Position numbers and translations under genes: made by a program
Assembly: GCA_032164245.1 (NCBI GenBank)
Contig: JAVMKO010000003.1
Location: 64,612,390-64,676,389 of the forward strand
Length of the DNA stretch: 64,000 bases
Source of the DNA: Sternotherus odoratus
Lineage: Eukaryota > Chordata > Testudines > Kinosternidae
Direction: 5' to 3'
The notes under the pieces: model-generated
Database searches by the model: none
What the model was told of the DNA's origin: nothing
What the model saw: the letters and a program-made list of their open reading frames with translations, nothing else
Part shown: one piece after another, positions 11,526 to 21,205 of the stretch
How positions within the stretch are numbered: the first letter of the stretch is position 1
Layout of the letters: each line of letters starts with the position of its first letter

Positions 11526-11603
11526 GGCCCCAATCCTATAAACAGTTAATGCAGTTACTCATGGTAGCAAAGTTAAGCATGTTCATGTTTGCAGGACTAG
11601 GGC
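11526..11603. repeat. palindromic MITE-like repeat, short copy
   Basis: CCCCAATCCTATAAACAG at the left mirrors GTTTGCAGGACTAGGGC at the right, with AAGTTAAGCATG in between. It is a degenerate copy of the fold-back family also present at 12228-12350, 25425-25540 and 35255-35432. Confidence 0.55.
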
Positions 11604-11870
11604 ATTAGTGTAATAGATGGCATCATTCATAACTTTTCTTTTTTGCCCCCAAATGGTATATATTTTGGGTTCTCTGATTCTGTGTTGGACATACATGGAT
11701 GCCACTAACTTATGTTCCGAGATAAGAACAGTTTGGTTACTTTTGGAAAATCATGGCTTGGATTATGCTTTTGGCTTGAAATTATTAATAGGCACAAATG
11801 GTATTTTGTCTAATTTGTTGTGTATTTACATCATGATCTATAATGTGTTAATTTCAAAATCAATTTCAGC

Positions 11871-12080
11871 AAGTGTAACTCACACGCCTCCTGGGTGTGG
11901 TGTTCTGTCCCATCTAGTGGCACTGAGACCACTTAGAGAGTCTTAAAATGTGTCTGCTCCACAGTCTTAGCTAATACGCAGTTGGCTTTTAGCTCATGTT
12001 ATAGTGTCTCATGCGCTGAGGTCCTGGGATTCGATCCCACCTGCCAATGATGACCAGGGTCTTTTGGTGTTACTCAAGCT
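11871..12080 (+). mobile_element. tRNA-derived SINE copy
   Basis: A pol III B box-like GATTCGATCC (12028-12037) lies about 28 bases after an A box-like TAGCTCATGTT (11990-12000), spacing typical of a tRNA promoter. The tRNA-like part is preceded by a segment, TGGGTGTGGTGTTCTGTCCC and TAGTGGCACTGAGACC, that I recall as common in turtle genomes. The exact family and ends were not determined. The tRNA-like part is too degenerate to be a tRNA gene. Confidence 0.6.
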
Positions 12081-12227
12081 TATAAGGGTTTGTCTTTGAC
12101 TTGGTTATGAAGTTTGGGTTGGTTTCCCTTTTTTGTATGTAAATATCCAAAAAAATTAATGCTGAGAATTTCAGGTATCACCTAATTATTCTCTTTTGTT
12201 GTGGCTATTGATATATTTATGTTACTC

Positions 12228-12350
12228 ATCCTGCAAACACTTAAGCACATGCTTAACTTCACTACCAAATTTGGTCCCACTGAAATCAATGGGACTGCTC
12301 ACAGTAGCAAAGTTAAGCAAGTGTGTAAGTATTTCAGTGATTGAGGCCTA
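12228..12350. repeat. palindromic MITE-like repeat
   Basis: CCTGCAAACACTTAAGCACA at the left pairs with AAGTGTGTAAGTATTTCAG at the right. The centre CCCACTGAAATCAATGGGA is itself a palindrome. Coding capacity is nil. Confidence 0.65.
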
Positions 12351-13759
12351 ACACAAGAAACCATTATTCTAGAGCTTGTTTGGCTACTCTTGCAGCATAG
12401 TTTCACAATGTCTCAATGTTCTGCTTGTTAGTATACATTTTACAAATAAAGTACCTTCCATGTATCCTGTCAGTTTAATATTCCTGTCAGAAAGCTATAG
12501 AAATTAGGGAGGGAAAAGAACTATAGATCATCTAGTACTGTACATCCATGTGCAAACTATTTCTTTTATTCCCGACTTTCTCCAATAAAGTTATTCTAAT
12601 ATTTATATTTGAATATTTCATAGTATTTGCTTTTGTATATTTTATAATTTGATAGCCTATCAGTTATCTGCCATCAAATATATAATTCGAAAAGGATCTC
12701 CTTATTTGGGAAGAAAAGTCACAAAAATTCTTCAGTTCCCTTAATCTCAAGCTGTTAGCAATACAACTAAAGTTCACAAATTGCTGTTTTTCCTATAGAA
12801 AGGGACTGTTAGCTACGCTGTTTTATAAACTACCAAGAAGGCGTAAAACCCCATACAGTTCTGACTGTTCCTCCGTACATGGAAAGTACAAAATAATTTT
12901 AAGAACTGCATTTCTCTTTTTTACTCAGTTGATCTTCCAAATATGATTTCAGCTTTATTCTTGTGACAAAGCAAAAAATAACTGAAGACTCTGCCTTTTC
13001 TTCTTTTTCACATAGGCATTGGAGTTCTCAAATTAGTCTGTAAATTCTACTTTTCTTTGAATATTTTTTGTTTGCCTGTCTGGGTAGGAACTAGGGAAAG
13101 TAGTGAGCTTTCTGAACATACAGTACAAATTAGGTCTTTAGAAAACCAAAGTGTCTCTTACGAGTGGCTGTATTTTAGTTCTGCCAAAAGAAGGAAAAAC
13201 ACAAGTGTGCATACTAAATCAAGTAGTCAAATGTGTGTAATCTCATGCCAAGAGTAAACATGTATAGACTTTACAGGCTTGCTGACACTAGATACTATGA
13301 TTTTTTTTTAATGTACTTTGTCTTCACAGAAGTGGTTACAAGGGATAGTCAGAATCCAAAAGTGAATGAGAGCAGATTTATTTTTCTTAAAGTGCACACT
13401 AGTTTAAATTTTGATGGTGGGGCAAATCTAGCTTGAGTCTGCTGTGGTTCTTTTCCTTTTGACTCCTTAGAAAAAAATTACTTAAATACATGTAATACAC
13501 TTACACTGTAAAAAGTTACTAAAGAGTAAAAATATAGTAAACTAATAAAACAAGGCAGACCTTTTCCTTGTTCAATAAAGAAAAAATAGACTGTAGAGGT
13601 TAAAAATGTAACAAATTAAAAAACTATCATCTTCACTGGTATAGTATTCGATTACTAGACGAAATCATAGAATTACTGCATCTGGGAAAAAGTACTTCTG
13701 AAAAACTATACATTCTCAGACTGTGTAAAATTGAACTAACTTGTTTGAGCTAGGTAAAC
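12351..13759. other. unassigned AT-rich sequence
   Basis: No gene, RNA or classified repeat seen. Confidence 0.35.
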
Positions 13760-13770
13760 TATACCTGTAA

Positions 13771-13908
13771 AGAAAATGAGGAATACTTGTGGCACCTTTG
13801 AGACTAATCAATTTATTTCAGCATAAGCTGGTTAGTCTCTAAGGTGCTTCAAGTATTCCTCATTTTCTTTATGGATACAGACTAACACAGCTGCTAATCT
13901 TAAACCTA
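13771..13908. mobile_element. head-to-head retroelement 3' fragments with 11-bp flanking repeats
   Basis: The left half (to about 13828) is a minus-strand copy and the right half a plus-strand copy of the same 3' tail, which reads GGTTAGTCTCTAAGGTGC then AAGTATTCCTCATTTTCTTT. The right half continues to GGATACAGACTAACACAGC. The 138-bp composite is bounded by TATACCTGTAA at 13760-13770 and 13909-13919, suggesting a single insertion event. The same tail follows the hammerhead-like core at 44280-44317. I assign it tentatively to Penelope-like or related reptile retroelements. Confidence 0.7.
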
Positions 13909-13919
13909 TATACCTGTAA

Positions 13920-15639
13920 TAAGCATGAAATTGAATATTGGCTGGGGTATGTCCCAGAGGGTTATAAAGGAATTCTTGATACAACTGTAGCATCATCTAT
14001 GTATCTAGTGTGGATTGCCATGTGACATCTAGGTACTTATTTTGCCCATATAACTGTGGTATCTGAGTGCTAAAAGAAATGTGTTCAAAGTTCAGTGAGA
14101 GGGACTTGTATTCTTCAATCCTCCCTCTAATTATGCCACATGAATGTAAAAGGAAAGGATGTTTCATTTTTGCTTTCTCGCTCTAGAGGAATGTCACCAG
14201 ATCATTCTGATGATATTATTTTTGTTAGGCAAGTACATTGAGAGTGTCAGTGATTGACATAAGCTTTATATAGCACCTTAAACACATTACCAGAGATCAG
14301 TCTGGGTGGTACTCAGTTTGCAAGGAAGCCACATCCCTTTGGATTTGTCATGATGATGATGAAATACAATGAGATGTCTTTACATTTCTTTGAAGGAGGT
14401 GAGACCTGGGATTGTCTATCTCTCCGATGCAATGGTATATGACCAAATTGCAACAATACAGTACTAACTTTTTGATGCAGTCATACAAAATATTACAGGA
14501 TGCATCCCCTGGTGCTCCAGTGTTCCACCTGATATACCAGAGATGGAGAGAGGCAGAAGTGATATTACCCGTCTTTATCGCTGCCATGCTGGGAATCCTC
14601 TGTGCAAGTTAGAGCAGCCACAGGGCAGTTCCAAATTATATCAACTGGAACAGTCCCTTTTAACTTAAGTTTGGAAAGTGCTGAGCATCCACACCTTCAA
14701 ATGATATCAACAGGAGAAGCAAGCATTCATCAACATTAAAAATCAGGTCCCTATGAGACTGTTTCCATGGCACAGGATTGTCAGCATGCCCTGGCTACAC
14801 TCTTGACATACCCCTTATGTGGGAGCAGGTAGAAAAGGACTGCCTATACTGGTTTTGTATCATAAATGAAATTTCTGTAGGGCAGGGGAATTCCCACCTG
14901 CCACTTTGGGGTAGCTGTGCCATCAGAGTAGCAAAGTAGATTTAAAGAATACTTATTTGGGCCTCTGTAGGACTGTGGATGGTGAGAGCTACTAGTACCT
15001 TCTCACTCAAAGTTTGTGTATGCACACGTACAAACCCATGTACTATAGGTTAGTAGGTCAGTAGGCTTTCTCAAGAAAATAACAATCAGCTGAGAGGAGC
15101 TAGGACTTCTTCATAAGAGGGGTGGTTGGCTGTTAAGTTGCTGACTCTTCTTGTTTATTTCCTGAGAGCTGGGGTAGGGGGAAAGGTCATGGCAAATTCT
15201 GAAAAATTGTAGAAAATTCCTTAGAGAATCTCAGGGAACTTCCTCTTCCCCTCCCCCTCCAGCTTTTTCCATGTGAAAAGGAGAGAACAAGCTACTAAAG
15301 GTCACTAGAATGCACATACACACCTGAGCAGGTCACTTAGCCCCAGGAATCCCAGTTTATTTGGAAAACTGCTTCTTGAAAAAATGTACAAACATTTGGT
15401 TTAGTCCAGAGCAAATTTCTTTAACTTTTGTGAGCTTTGAATCAGGCCCATAGTGATAAATAACAGAATGTTCGTTCTGGCACAGCAAATTTTTTAAAGT
15501 CCTGTTTCAAAATCTGCTAGCACTGAGCACAGTCACAAAAGTTTTGAGGCGGGAAATCATTCTGAGCTAGGGTATCTGAATAAACCACCGCTCTTACAAA
15601 AATATCAGGTGAGTTTTAAAGTCAAAGCACAGGAAACAA
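13920..15639. other. unassigned sequence with one degenerate palindromic repeat
   Basis: Mostly unique. Around 14674-14750 a degenerate fold-back repeat (GTGCTGAGCATCC to AAAAATCAGGTCC) is visible. No gene was recognised. Confidence 0.35.
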
Positions 15640-15957
15640 GACTTTTTGTTTTTAGAAGCTCATCTGCTGTATAACCATCCCCAAACATTTAAAAATTCTA
15701 AGTCAGTTCCCCAGTGCTGAGACTGACTTAAAAATCAAAAACTTTGTGCTCTTTTTAGTAGCTTTCTGTTTTTTGAGGATTAGAGATCACACTTTCAAGC
15801 TTTTTTCCATAGCCATGAGTTGGGGGCTAGAAACTCACTTTTTTAATGGAAGCTGAAATTCCAACATAATCACATGGCTCCAGGAACCATGGACTTTACA
15901 AAAAAAAATCAAAAGTCACAAAGACTTGCAATAAAACCTCAAGAGTTTCCAACACTG
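15640..15957. repeat. probable degenerate MITE, right end only
   Basis: The right end AGAGTTTCCAACACTG resembles the right end GAGAGTTGGCAACACTG of the element at 62412-62700. The interior is rich in TTTAAA and TGACTTA motifs. The left boundary is a guess. Confidence 0.3.
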
Positions 15958-17532
15958 GATTTGTATAAAGCAGTGTCCAGTGGTGGGGGGTATCCAGCTT
16001 TTCCCAAACTCCCAAATTAAGATTTGATCTGTGTTCCCCCTAGTATCAAATGTGCCAGACCACAGCACCATATCAGCCTTACACCTGCCTTTCTGTGTGT
16101 TGTGTATGTGTGTGATTATATTTATTGTGCTTGTATAGTGCTCCTATCACCATGGTAACTAAGCACGACATCTGGAGTGATTTCCCTATCTCTTGCGATG
16201 ATTGTGAATCCATTCCTCATTAATGGCAAATGTGTTTTTAAAAAGGTCTTTTTGCCTCTAGATGTCAGATACCAACTAGCTATGTTACTGTAATATTAAC
16301 ATCAATTCCTTAAAACTTTAGCTTCCTCAAAACACACGATTATTTGCCCTCCCCATTGTTTCTATAAAGCAGGAGTTTGTATTTTTGTGTAGTTATTGAT
16401 AATAAATGCAGACACAAGGGAGGCCTAAGAAGTGTAAATGAAGATCGAGATAAACATATAAGATACGTTGTGAGAAGGGGTAAACAGAAAATTGTCCACA
16501 TCTGTGGGAAAATATGGAGGAGCCAAACCACAAACAGGAAAGAAAATTGATAAATCTAAACAATGAGTCGTAGCAGTGATTTGTAGCGAATGTGATTCTA
16601 AAGAACACCGTGCATCACAGCTGAACATCAAATACACCAATATTGGTTCCTCATTTCCCCTCACCCATCCCTCCTTCCAAAGCCCGACTTCTGCTCTGCA
16701 CTGTATTTGTTCAGCAATGGACTTCATGCGATTGATTCAGTTCTCATTAAACTGATTTACTGGGCTCGCTGGCTCTGCTCAGTTTCAGTTTATTCCTACT
16801 TTGTTTAAAATTCGGGAAGTGCTGGGGGAGGGGACAGGACACTAATGGCTGCACTTGTGCAAATGGAGTGGCAGCTGATTTATTGCAAAGGTTATAAAGG
16901 AAAAGTATTAAGTGTGTTCCATTCTGCTTGGCAAAGCCATTCTGCACAATGTCCAACAAACCCCTGAGAGCCCTGTTTTGCAAAAAAGAAGGGGGATGGA
17001 AAGCTCCACCAAAGATGTGCTCTTCTTCTTTTGAGCATTAATTAAGACTGTAAATCACAGGCAACATGAAACAACTGTATCCCACAGAACGTGGACAGTT
17101 GTGGAGTTCTGCTGCGCTTGTGTGATCAGCTTGAATACCTACACTGAAGCACTAATGGGAGGACAAACTTCAAAGGAAATTTTTGGCATGAGGGAGAGGT
17201 CTGCAGGATCATTACATGGATAAAGTTGTAAAGTAGACTCCTCCATGCAAACTAGGGGGTGAGGAGATGAAAGTTTGAAAGTTTTATAAGAACTTGGACT
17301 TTAAAAACAACAACCAAAAAAAGCACGGCATAGTCTCAAATTGATTTATCATTATACAATCTTTAGATATGTTTGTTTATATTTTGATTATACAAGTGGG
17401 GGGAAAGAAAGAATCTGTATATGATAATTAGACACATTGATAGTCTCTACAAATAAGTTGCTTTTCCACTTATATAATTAAAAAAACATTTCCCACTGTT
17501 TTGGCACATTGTGGGCACAGTCTTATTCCTTT
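15958..17532. other. mostly unique sequence, possible conserved non-coding DNA
   Basis: The segment of about 16745-17210 is free of recognisable repeats and has a texture (TTAATTAAGA, GATTTATTGCAAAGG) like vertebrate conserved enhancers. This is only an impression; conservation cannot be judged from one sequence. Confidence 0.2.
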
Positions 17533-17835
17533 TATAGATTTATAGATTTTTAAGCCCAGAAGGAATCATTAGGGTCATCTAATCTGATCTCCTACATAAC
17601 ACAGGCCATATAATTTCACCCCATAATTCCTGCAACAAGATCATGGCTTGTGATCGAGCCAGAGCTTATCTTTTAGAAAGACATCCAGTCTTCATTTAAA
17701 GACTTCAGGTGATACAGGACCCACAACAACTTTAGCAAGTTGTTCCAATGGTTAATTACCCTCATGATTAAAAATTTGCCCCTTCAGTTCTAGTCTGAGT
17801 TTATCTAGCCTAGCTTCTAGTCATTAGACTTCATC
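17533..17835 (-). mobile_element. CR1 LINE 3' end, degenerate
   Basis: The plus strand starts with a short tandem repeat (TTTATAGATTTATAGATTTT), the reverse complement of a CR1 3' microsatellite tail. It continues with CR1-like non-coding sequence: AGAAGGAATCATTAGGGTCA, AATCTGATCTCCTACATAAC, AGACATCCAGTCTTCATTTA, TTGTTCCAATGGTTAATTAC. The element is therefore inserted on the minus strand, 5'-truncated as usual for CR1, and old. No reverse-transcriptase coding remains. Confidence 0.75.
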
Positions 17836-18844
17836 AGAATTGCTCCAGTGTAACGGAGAAGAGAATTTGGGCCATTCCATCATTTACTATTCATTTTTCT
17901 TTAGAGCATAGTAGTTTAATCATATGTAGTGCATTGAAGATTAATGGCATGTCCTTAATAATTAAGTCACAAGTAACATATTTACTAGTACAACATATTT
18001 TCATCATTATAAATAAGCTGTTGTCTAACTAACTGGTGTCCTTAATTCCTCAGAGCATTCTTGCTCTGCTCAATGTGGTTTTCTAGATCTAATTTGCAAT
18101 GCTGGAGATTCCAGATTGGCTGCTGAGGTTAGTTCTCCTTCTAATGGAATGTTCTATTATAACAGAGATGTTCTGCTTAATTATACAGGCTATATGGGGA
18201 AAAATTGTAAAAACAACTAACTCTGGAAGGAAAAAAACCCGAGAATTATTTATAGTTACAGTACTATATTGCATTCAGGAGATCTCTTGAGTATCCAGTT
18301 TTTTGTAGTGTAGCTGTTGCTCCCATTGAGCTTGGTAGTTTTATACCACTCATAGAACAACACTCTGACACCATAACAATACCCCAGGAATATCCATCTT
18401 AAACAATTATAAGAATGATATATTTTTATGTGTAATGAGGGAAAACAAAGATTTTTTTTCCAATATAGGAATGTCTGTACTAGAAGATTTAAAGAGTGGG
18501 AATGAGAATACAAGAGTCTCAGATAAGAAATAGGGTTAATAGTAATTGGATTTGTTGTAATTTACTGGGGGGGAAAAGCTGATCTGTGTACTGTTTATGT
18601 TGAGACAAAAAGCACCACCTGTCCTTTCCTTTAGCACTACGGGGGTACTACAAAGCAAAAGTTACATTGTACCCCTCACCTTTATAGTAGAAAATGACAC
18701 TACTTATCTCTTTATATTTAAAACACTATCCTTATTATTTGGGCACCAGAGAATTAGTAGATTAGTGTATTATGTCTTCATAGGAGGTATCTGAATATTA
18801 ATAGTCCCAGCGCCCAGACAAGAATAAAAATATTCTTTTGTGTG
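17836..18844. other. unassigned AT-rich sequence
   Basis: No gene or classified repeat recognised. Confidence 0.35.
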
Positions 18845-19072
18845 TTAAAGAGTAGAATCCTTTCTTATTACTAATGAGTTCAAAAAGGCTTGTGCTTTGA
18901 TGGCCAGCTGTAAATATTTTAAAGGACAATCACTGTCTCGTATTGCACCCATCATGTAGGAAACTTTGTCCAGCAGATTAGAATCACTTATGAGTTTTAG
19001 TAATTTCCTCCTTTCTTGCCCCAAAGTTTTGAAAACCTCTTTTTGCAGAAAAGCAGTATCCAGTGTTCTCAA
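18845..19072 (-). CDS. candidate coding exon, unidentified protein
   Basis: A 75-codon open minus frame after AAACACAG (a weak acceptor). Its translation looks protein-like and amphipathic-helical: LDTAFLQKEVFKTLGQERR, then KLLKLISDSNLLDKVSYMM, then LKYLQLAIKAQAFLNSL. A possible donor, TTA followed by GTAATA, would end the exon after AFLNSL; otherwise it stops at 18847. I do not recognise the family and there is no signal peptide or membrane segment. It shares strand with the candidates at 3.4, 43.3 and 56.2 kb. It could be a pseudogene or chance. Confidence 0.28.
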   Translation of the reverse strand: MRTLDTAFLQKEVFKTLGQERRKLLKLISDSNLLDKVSYMMGAIRDSDCPLKYLQLAIKAQAFLNSLVIRKDSTL

Positions 19073-19149
19073 CTGTGTTTAATTTGTGCTGTGTTCATAA
19101 AAAAAGGCTCAACAGCCCTGTGAAATTTGTGTAATAATACCCAGCCCTG

Positions 19150-19322
19150 CTATAGCCCTTTTCATCCATACATTTGAAAATGTTATTCCCCTTTTACAGA
19201 GGGGGGAAAGAGAGGTACAGAGATGCAAAGTGACTTGTAGACGGTGACCTAATGGCAGAACCAGGTATTGAACCCAGGTGTTCTAAGTTCCAAGTCAATA
19301 TTCTGTCTACAAGACCACACTA
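19150..19322 (-). mobile_element. MIR SINE, degenerate
   Basis: Plus-strand text CCCCTTTTACAGAGG, then AGAGAGGTACAGAGA, then TATTGAACCCAGGTGTTCTA is the reverse complement of a MIR core and tRNA-related region, including a decayed B box. It is thus in minus orientation and old. Confidence 0.7.
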
Positions 19323-19435
19323 GAAATGGCTTAGCAATAAACTAGGGTTACCAGATGGATGGTTTTCGACCAGACAGTCCCGTTCAAAATGGGGACTTGA
19401 TAGAGTGTGGTCAGCACTGCTGACCAAACATTGAG

Positions 19436-19686
19436 GTCTGGTCTACACTGGGGCAGGGGTGTCATCGACCTACGAGACACAACTTCAGCTACGTGACTAG
19501 AGTAGCTTAAGTGAGCATCTCTTAGGTCGTCTTACCTGTCCATCCACACAGCAGTGAGTTGACTGCTGCCGCTCTCCTGTCCACTCCACTTCCGCCTCTT
19601 GCAGAGGTGGAGTACAGGAGTCGATGTTGAGTGTGCTCGGGGATCAATCACTACTCGCCAGATTGTTGGGTAGTGTGGACGTACTG
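19436..19686 (-). mobile_element. Harbinger-type MITE
   Basis: The ends GGTCTGGTCTACACT and, in reverse complement, TACGTCCACACTAC match the GGTATGTCTACACT style of the Harbinger elements elsewhere. Internally ACAACTTCAGCTACGTGA is shared, in inverse orientation, with the MITEs at 51709-51971 and 53907-54197. On the minus strand a start codon is followed by GGTAAG (near 19534), as in those copies. The open frames across it are not supported as genes. Confidence 0.65.
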
Positions 19687-20254
19687 TAAAAGTCCAGTTA
19701 CCAGGGTAGCCACGATCAGCCTGCCTGCCAAAAGGACAGGAAGACCAGCAGCTGCTCAGCATCTGATGGAGTGCCTCTGTGATGGTTACAGTGGGCCTCT
19801 TGTAGCCTGGGGAGGTGGCTGTGGCTAAGAAGGGGGCCAGCCTGGGGCTGGGGAAGAGGAGCACCTAGCTGTTCACACGTGCAGAGCGGGCGAGGGGAGG
19901 GCCAGCTCCGAGCATGCCAGAGAGGCCGCGGGAAGGAAGGGGTCAGTCTGCTACCTGTGGGGCACAAATGTTGGGCGAGGAGCTATTTGGAGAGCAGCCC
20001 TTGACTCCACTCTGCTTGCCGGAGACCCCAGAATTAATATTTCCATGTACATTTTCTGGAGCCAGCCAGAGCGACCGGGTCACAGCTGCCGGAGGGAGGG
20101 AGCGAGAGAGGGGAGGGGAGTTGATGGGTGGCAACAAACAATATGGCAAGTTCCCCATATGGAAGCAAACAGCTCTCTATCCCCAGTTCCACAGACCCAA
20201 ACGGGATGTTTGGGACCAGCTCTTGCCTTTGTGTTGGGTGCCTAAAGGAGCAGG

Positions 20255-20321
20255 CAGGGGGAGCTGGACTCCTGGGTTCCCTCCCTGACTCTGGGAGAGG
20301 AGTGGGGGCTAGTGGTTAGAG
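20255..20321 (+). mobile_element. SINE-like fragment (tRNA-like, truncated)
   Basis: GGACTCCTGGGTTCCCTCCC and GGCTAGTGGTTAGAGCA are reminiscent of the tRNA-related MIR-type head common in turtle DNA. It is cut at 20321 by the GC-rich hAT that starts at 20322. A reverse-orientation counterpart is at 20742-20812. Confidence 0.45.
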
Positions 20322-20714
20322 CAGGGGTGGGCAAACTACAGCCTGTGGACCACATCCGGACCACAAGACCATCCTGCCCGGCCCTTGAGGTCCCAGCTGG
20401 AGAGGCTTCCCCCGGCCTCTCCCTCCCCCGCTGTCTCCCTCTCCTCCTCCGGAGCCACACCACCATGTGGGCAGCACTCTGGGGGGCGGGGCTGCACACT
20501 CCAATAGATCAGCATGGCAGTGTGTCTGGGCCTGGCCAGACATGCTGCTCTGAGCAGAGAGGTTCGGGGGGCAGTCAGAAAACAGGGAATGGGAGAGTTT
20601 GATAGGATGTGGGGGGGCTACCAGGGGGGCTATCAGAGGGCAGGGGTGTAGATAGGGGTCAGGGCAGTCAGGGGACAAGGAGTAGGGGGGTTGGAGGTTC
20701 TGAGAAGACCATAA
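20322..20714. mobile_element. hAT element, GC-rich, right end not resolved
   Basis: It starts with CAGGGGTGGGCAAACTACAG, a classic hAT end, followed by GTGGACCACATCCGGACCAC and a G-rich degenerate repeat (GGGGGGCTACCAGGGGGGCT, GGGGTCAGGGCAGTCAGGGG). No right terminal repeat with a matching target duplication was found, so it is probably truncated. Frames on both strands are not coding. Confidence 0.6.
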
Positions 20715-20741
20715 TAACTCTCAGCCTCCCCCTACCCCCAC

Positions 20742-20812
20742 CCCTGCTGCTCTAACCACAAAACACCATTCTCCTCTCTGAGCCAGGAATAGAGCTCAAA
20801 AGCCCTAAGTCT
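20742..20812 (-). mobile_element. SINE-like fragment, inverse copy
   Basis: CTGCTCTAACCACAAAACAC followed by TCTGAGCCAGGAATAGAGCT is the reverse complement of the SINE-like head seen at 20255-20321. Confidence 0.45.
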
Positions 20813-20861
20813 CTTCTCTCTCTCTCTCTCATACACACACACATGCCCCCCTTGCTCTACC

Positions 20862-21205
20862 CAAGGGGTGGGAAAACTTTTATCAGGGTGCAAAACTGTA
20901 TGGAGGGCCAGGTAGGAAAGGCTATCCTCCCCAAACAGCCTGGCCTCCACCTCCTCTCACTTCCCGCTCCCTGACTTCCCCTCAGAGAACCCCCAACCCA
21001 TCCAACTTGCTCCTTGCCCGATTGCCCCCTCCTGTGACTCCTGCCCCTAACCGCCCTCCCCAAGACCCCACTCCCTATCTAAGCCTCCCTTCTCCTTGTC
21101 CCCGACTGTCCCTTCCTGAGACTCCCCCCACCCTAACTTCCACCTGACTGCCCCCACCCCTATCCACACCCCAGCTCCCTGGCAGACCACCAGGACTCCC
21201 ACACC
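20862..21205. mobile_element. hAT element fragment, C-rich
   Basis: It starts with CAAGGGGTGGGAAAACTTTT, then GGAGGGCCAGGTAGGAAAGG and a C-rich degenerate repeat of CCCCTGAC/CCTATC modules. The interior closely resembles the complete copy at 33499-34077. The right end was not found. Confidence 0.55.

Noticed and set aside
11990..12050. Possible tRNA gene
   Set aside because: A and B boxes are present but degenerate and embedded in a SINE; no acceptor-stem pairing could be drawn.
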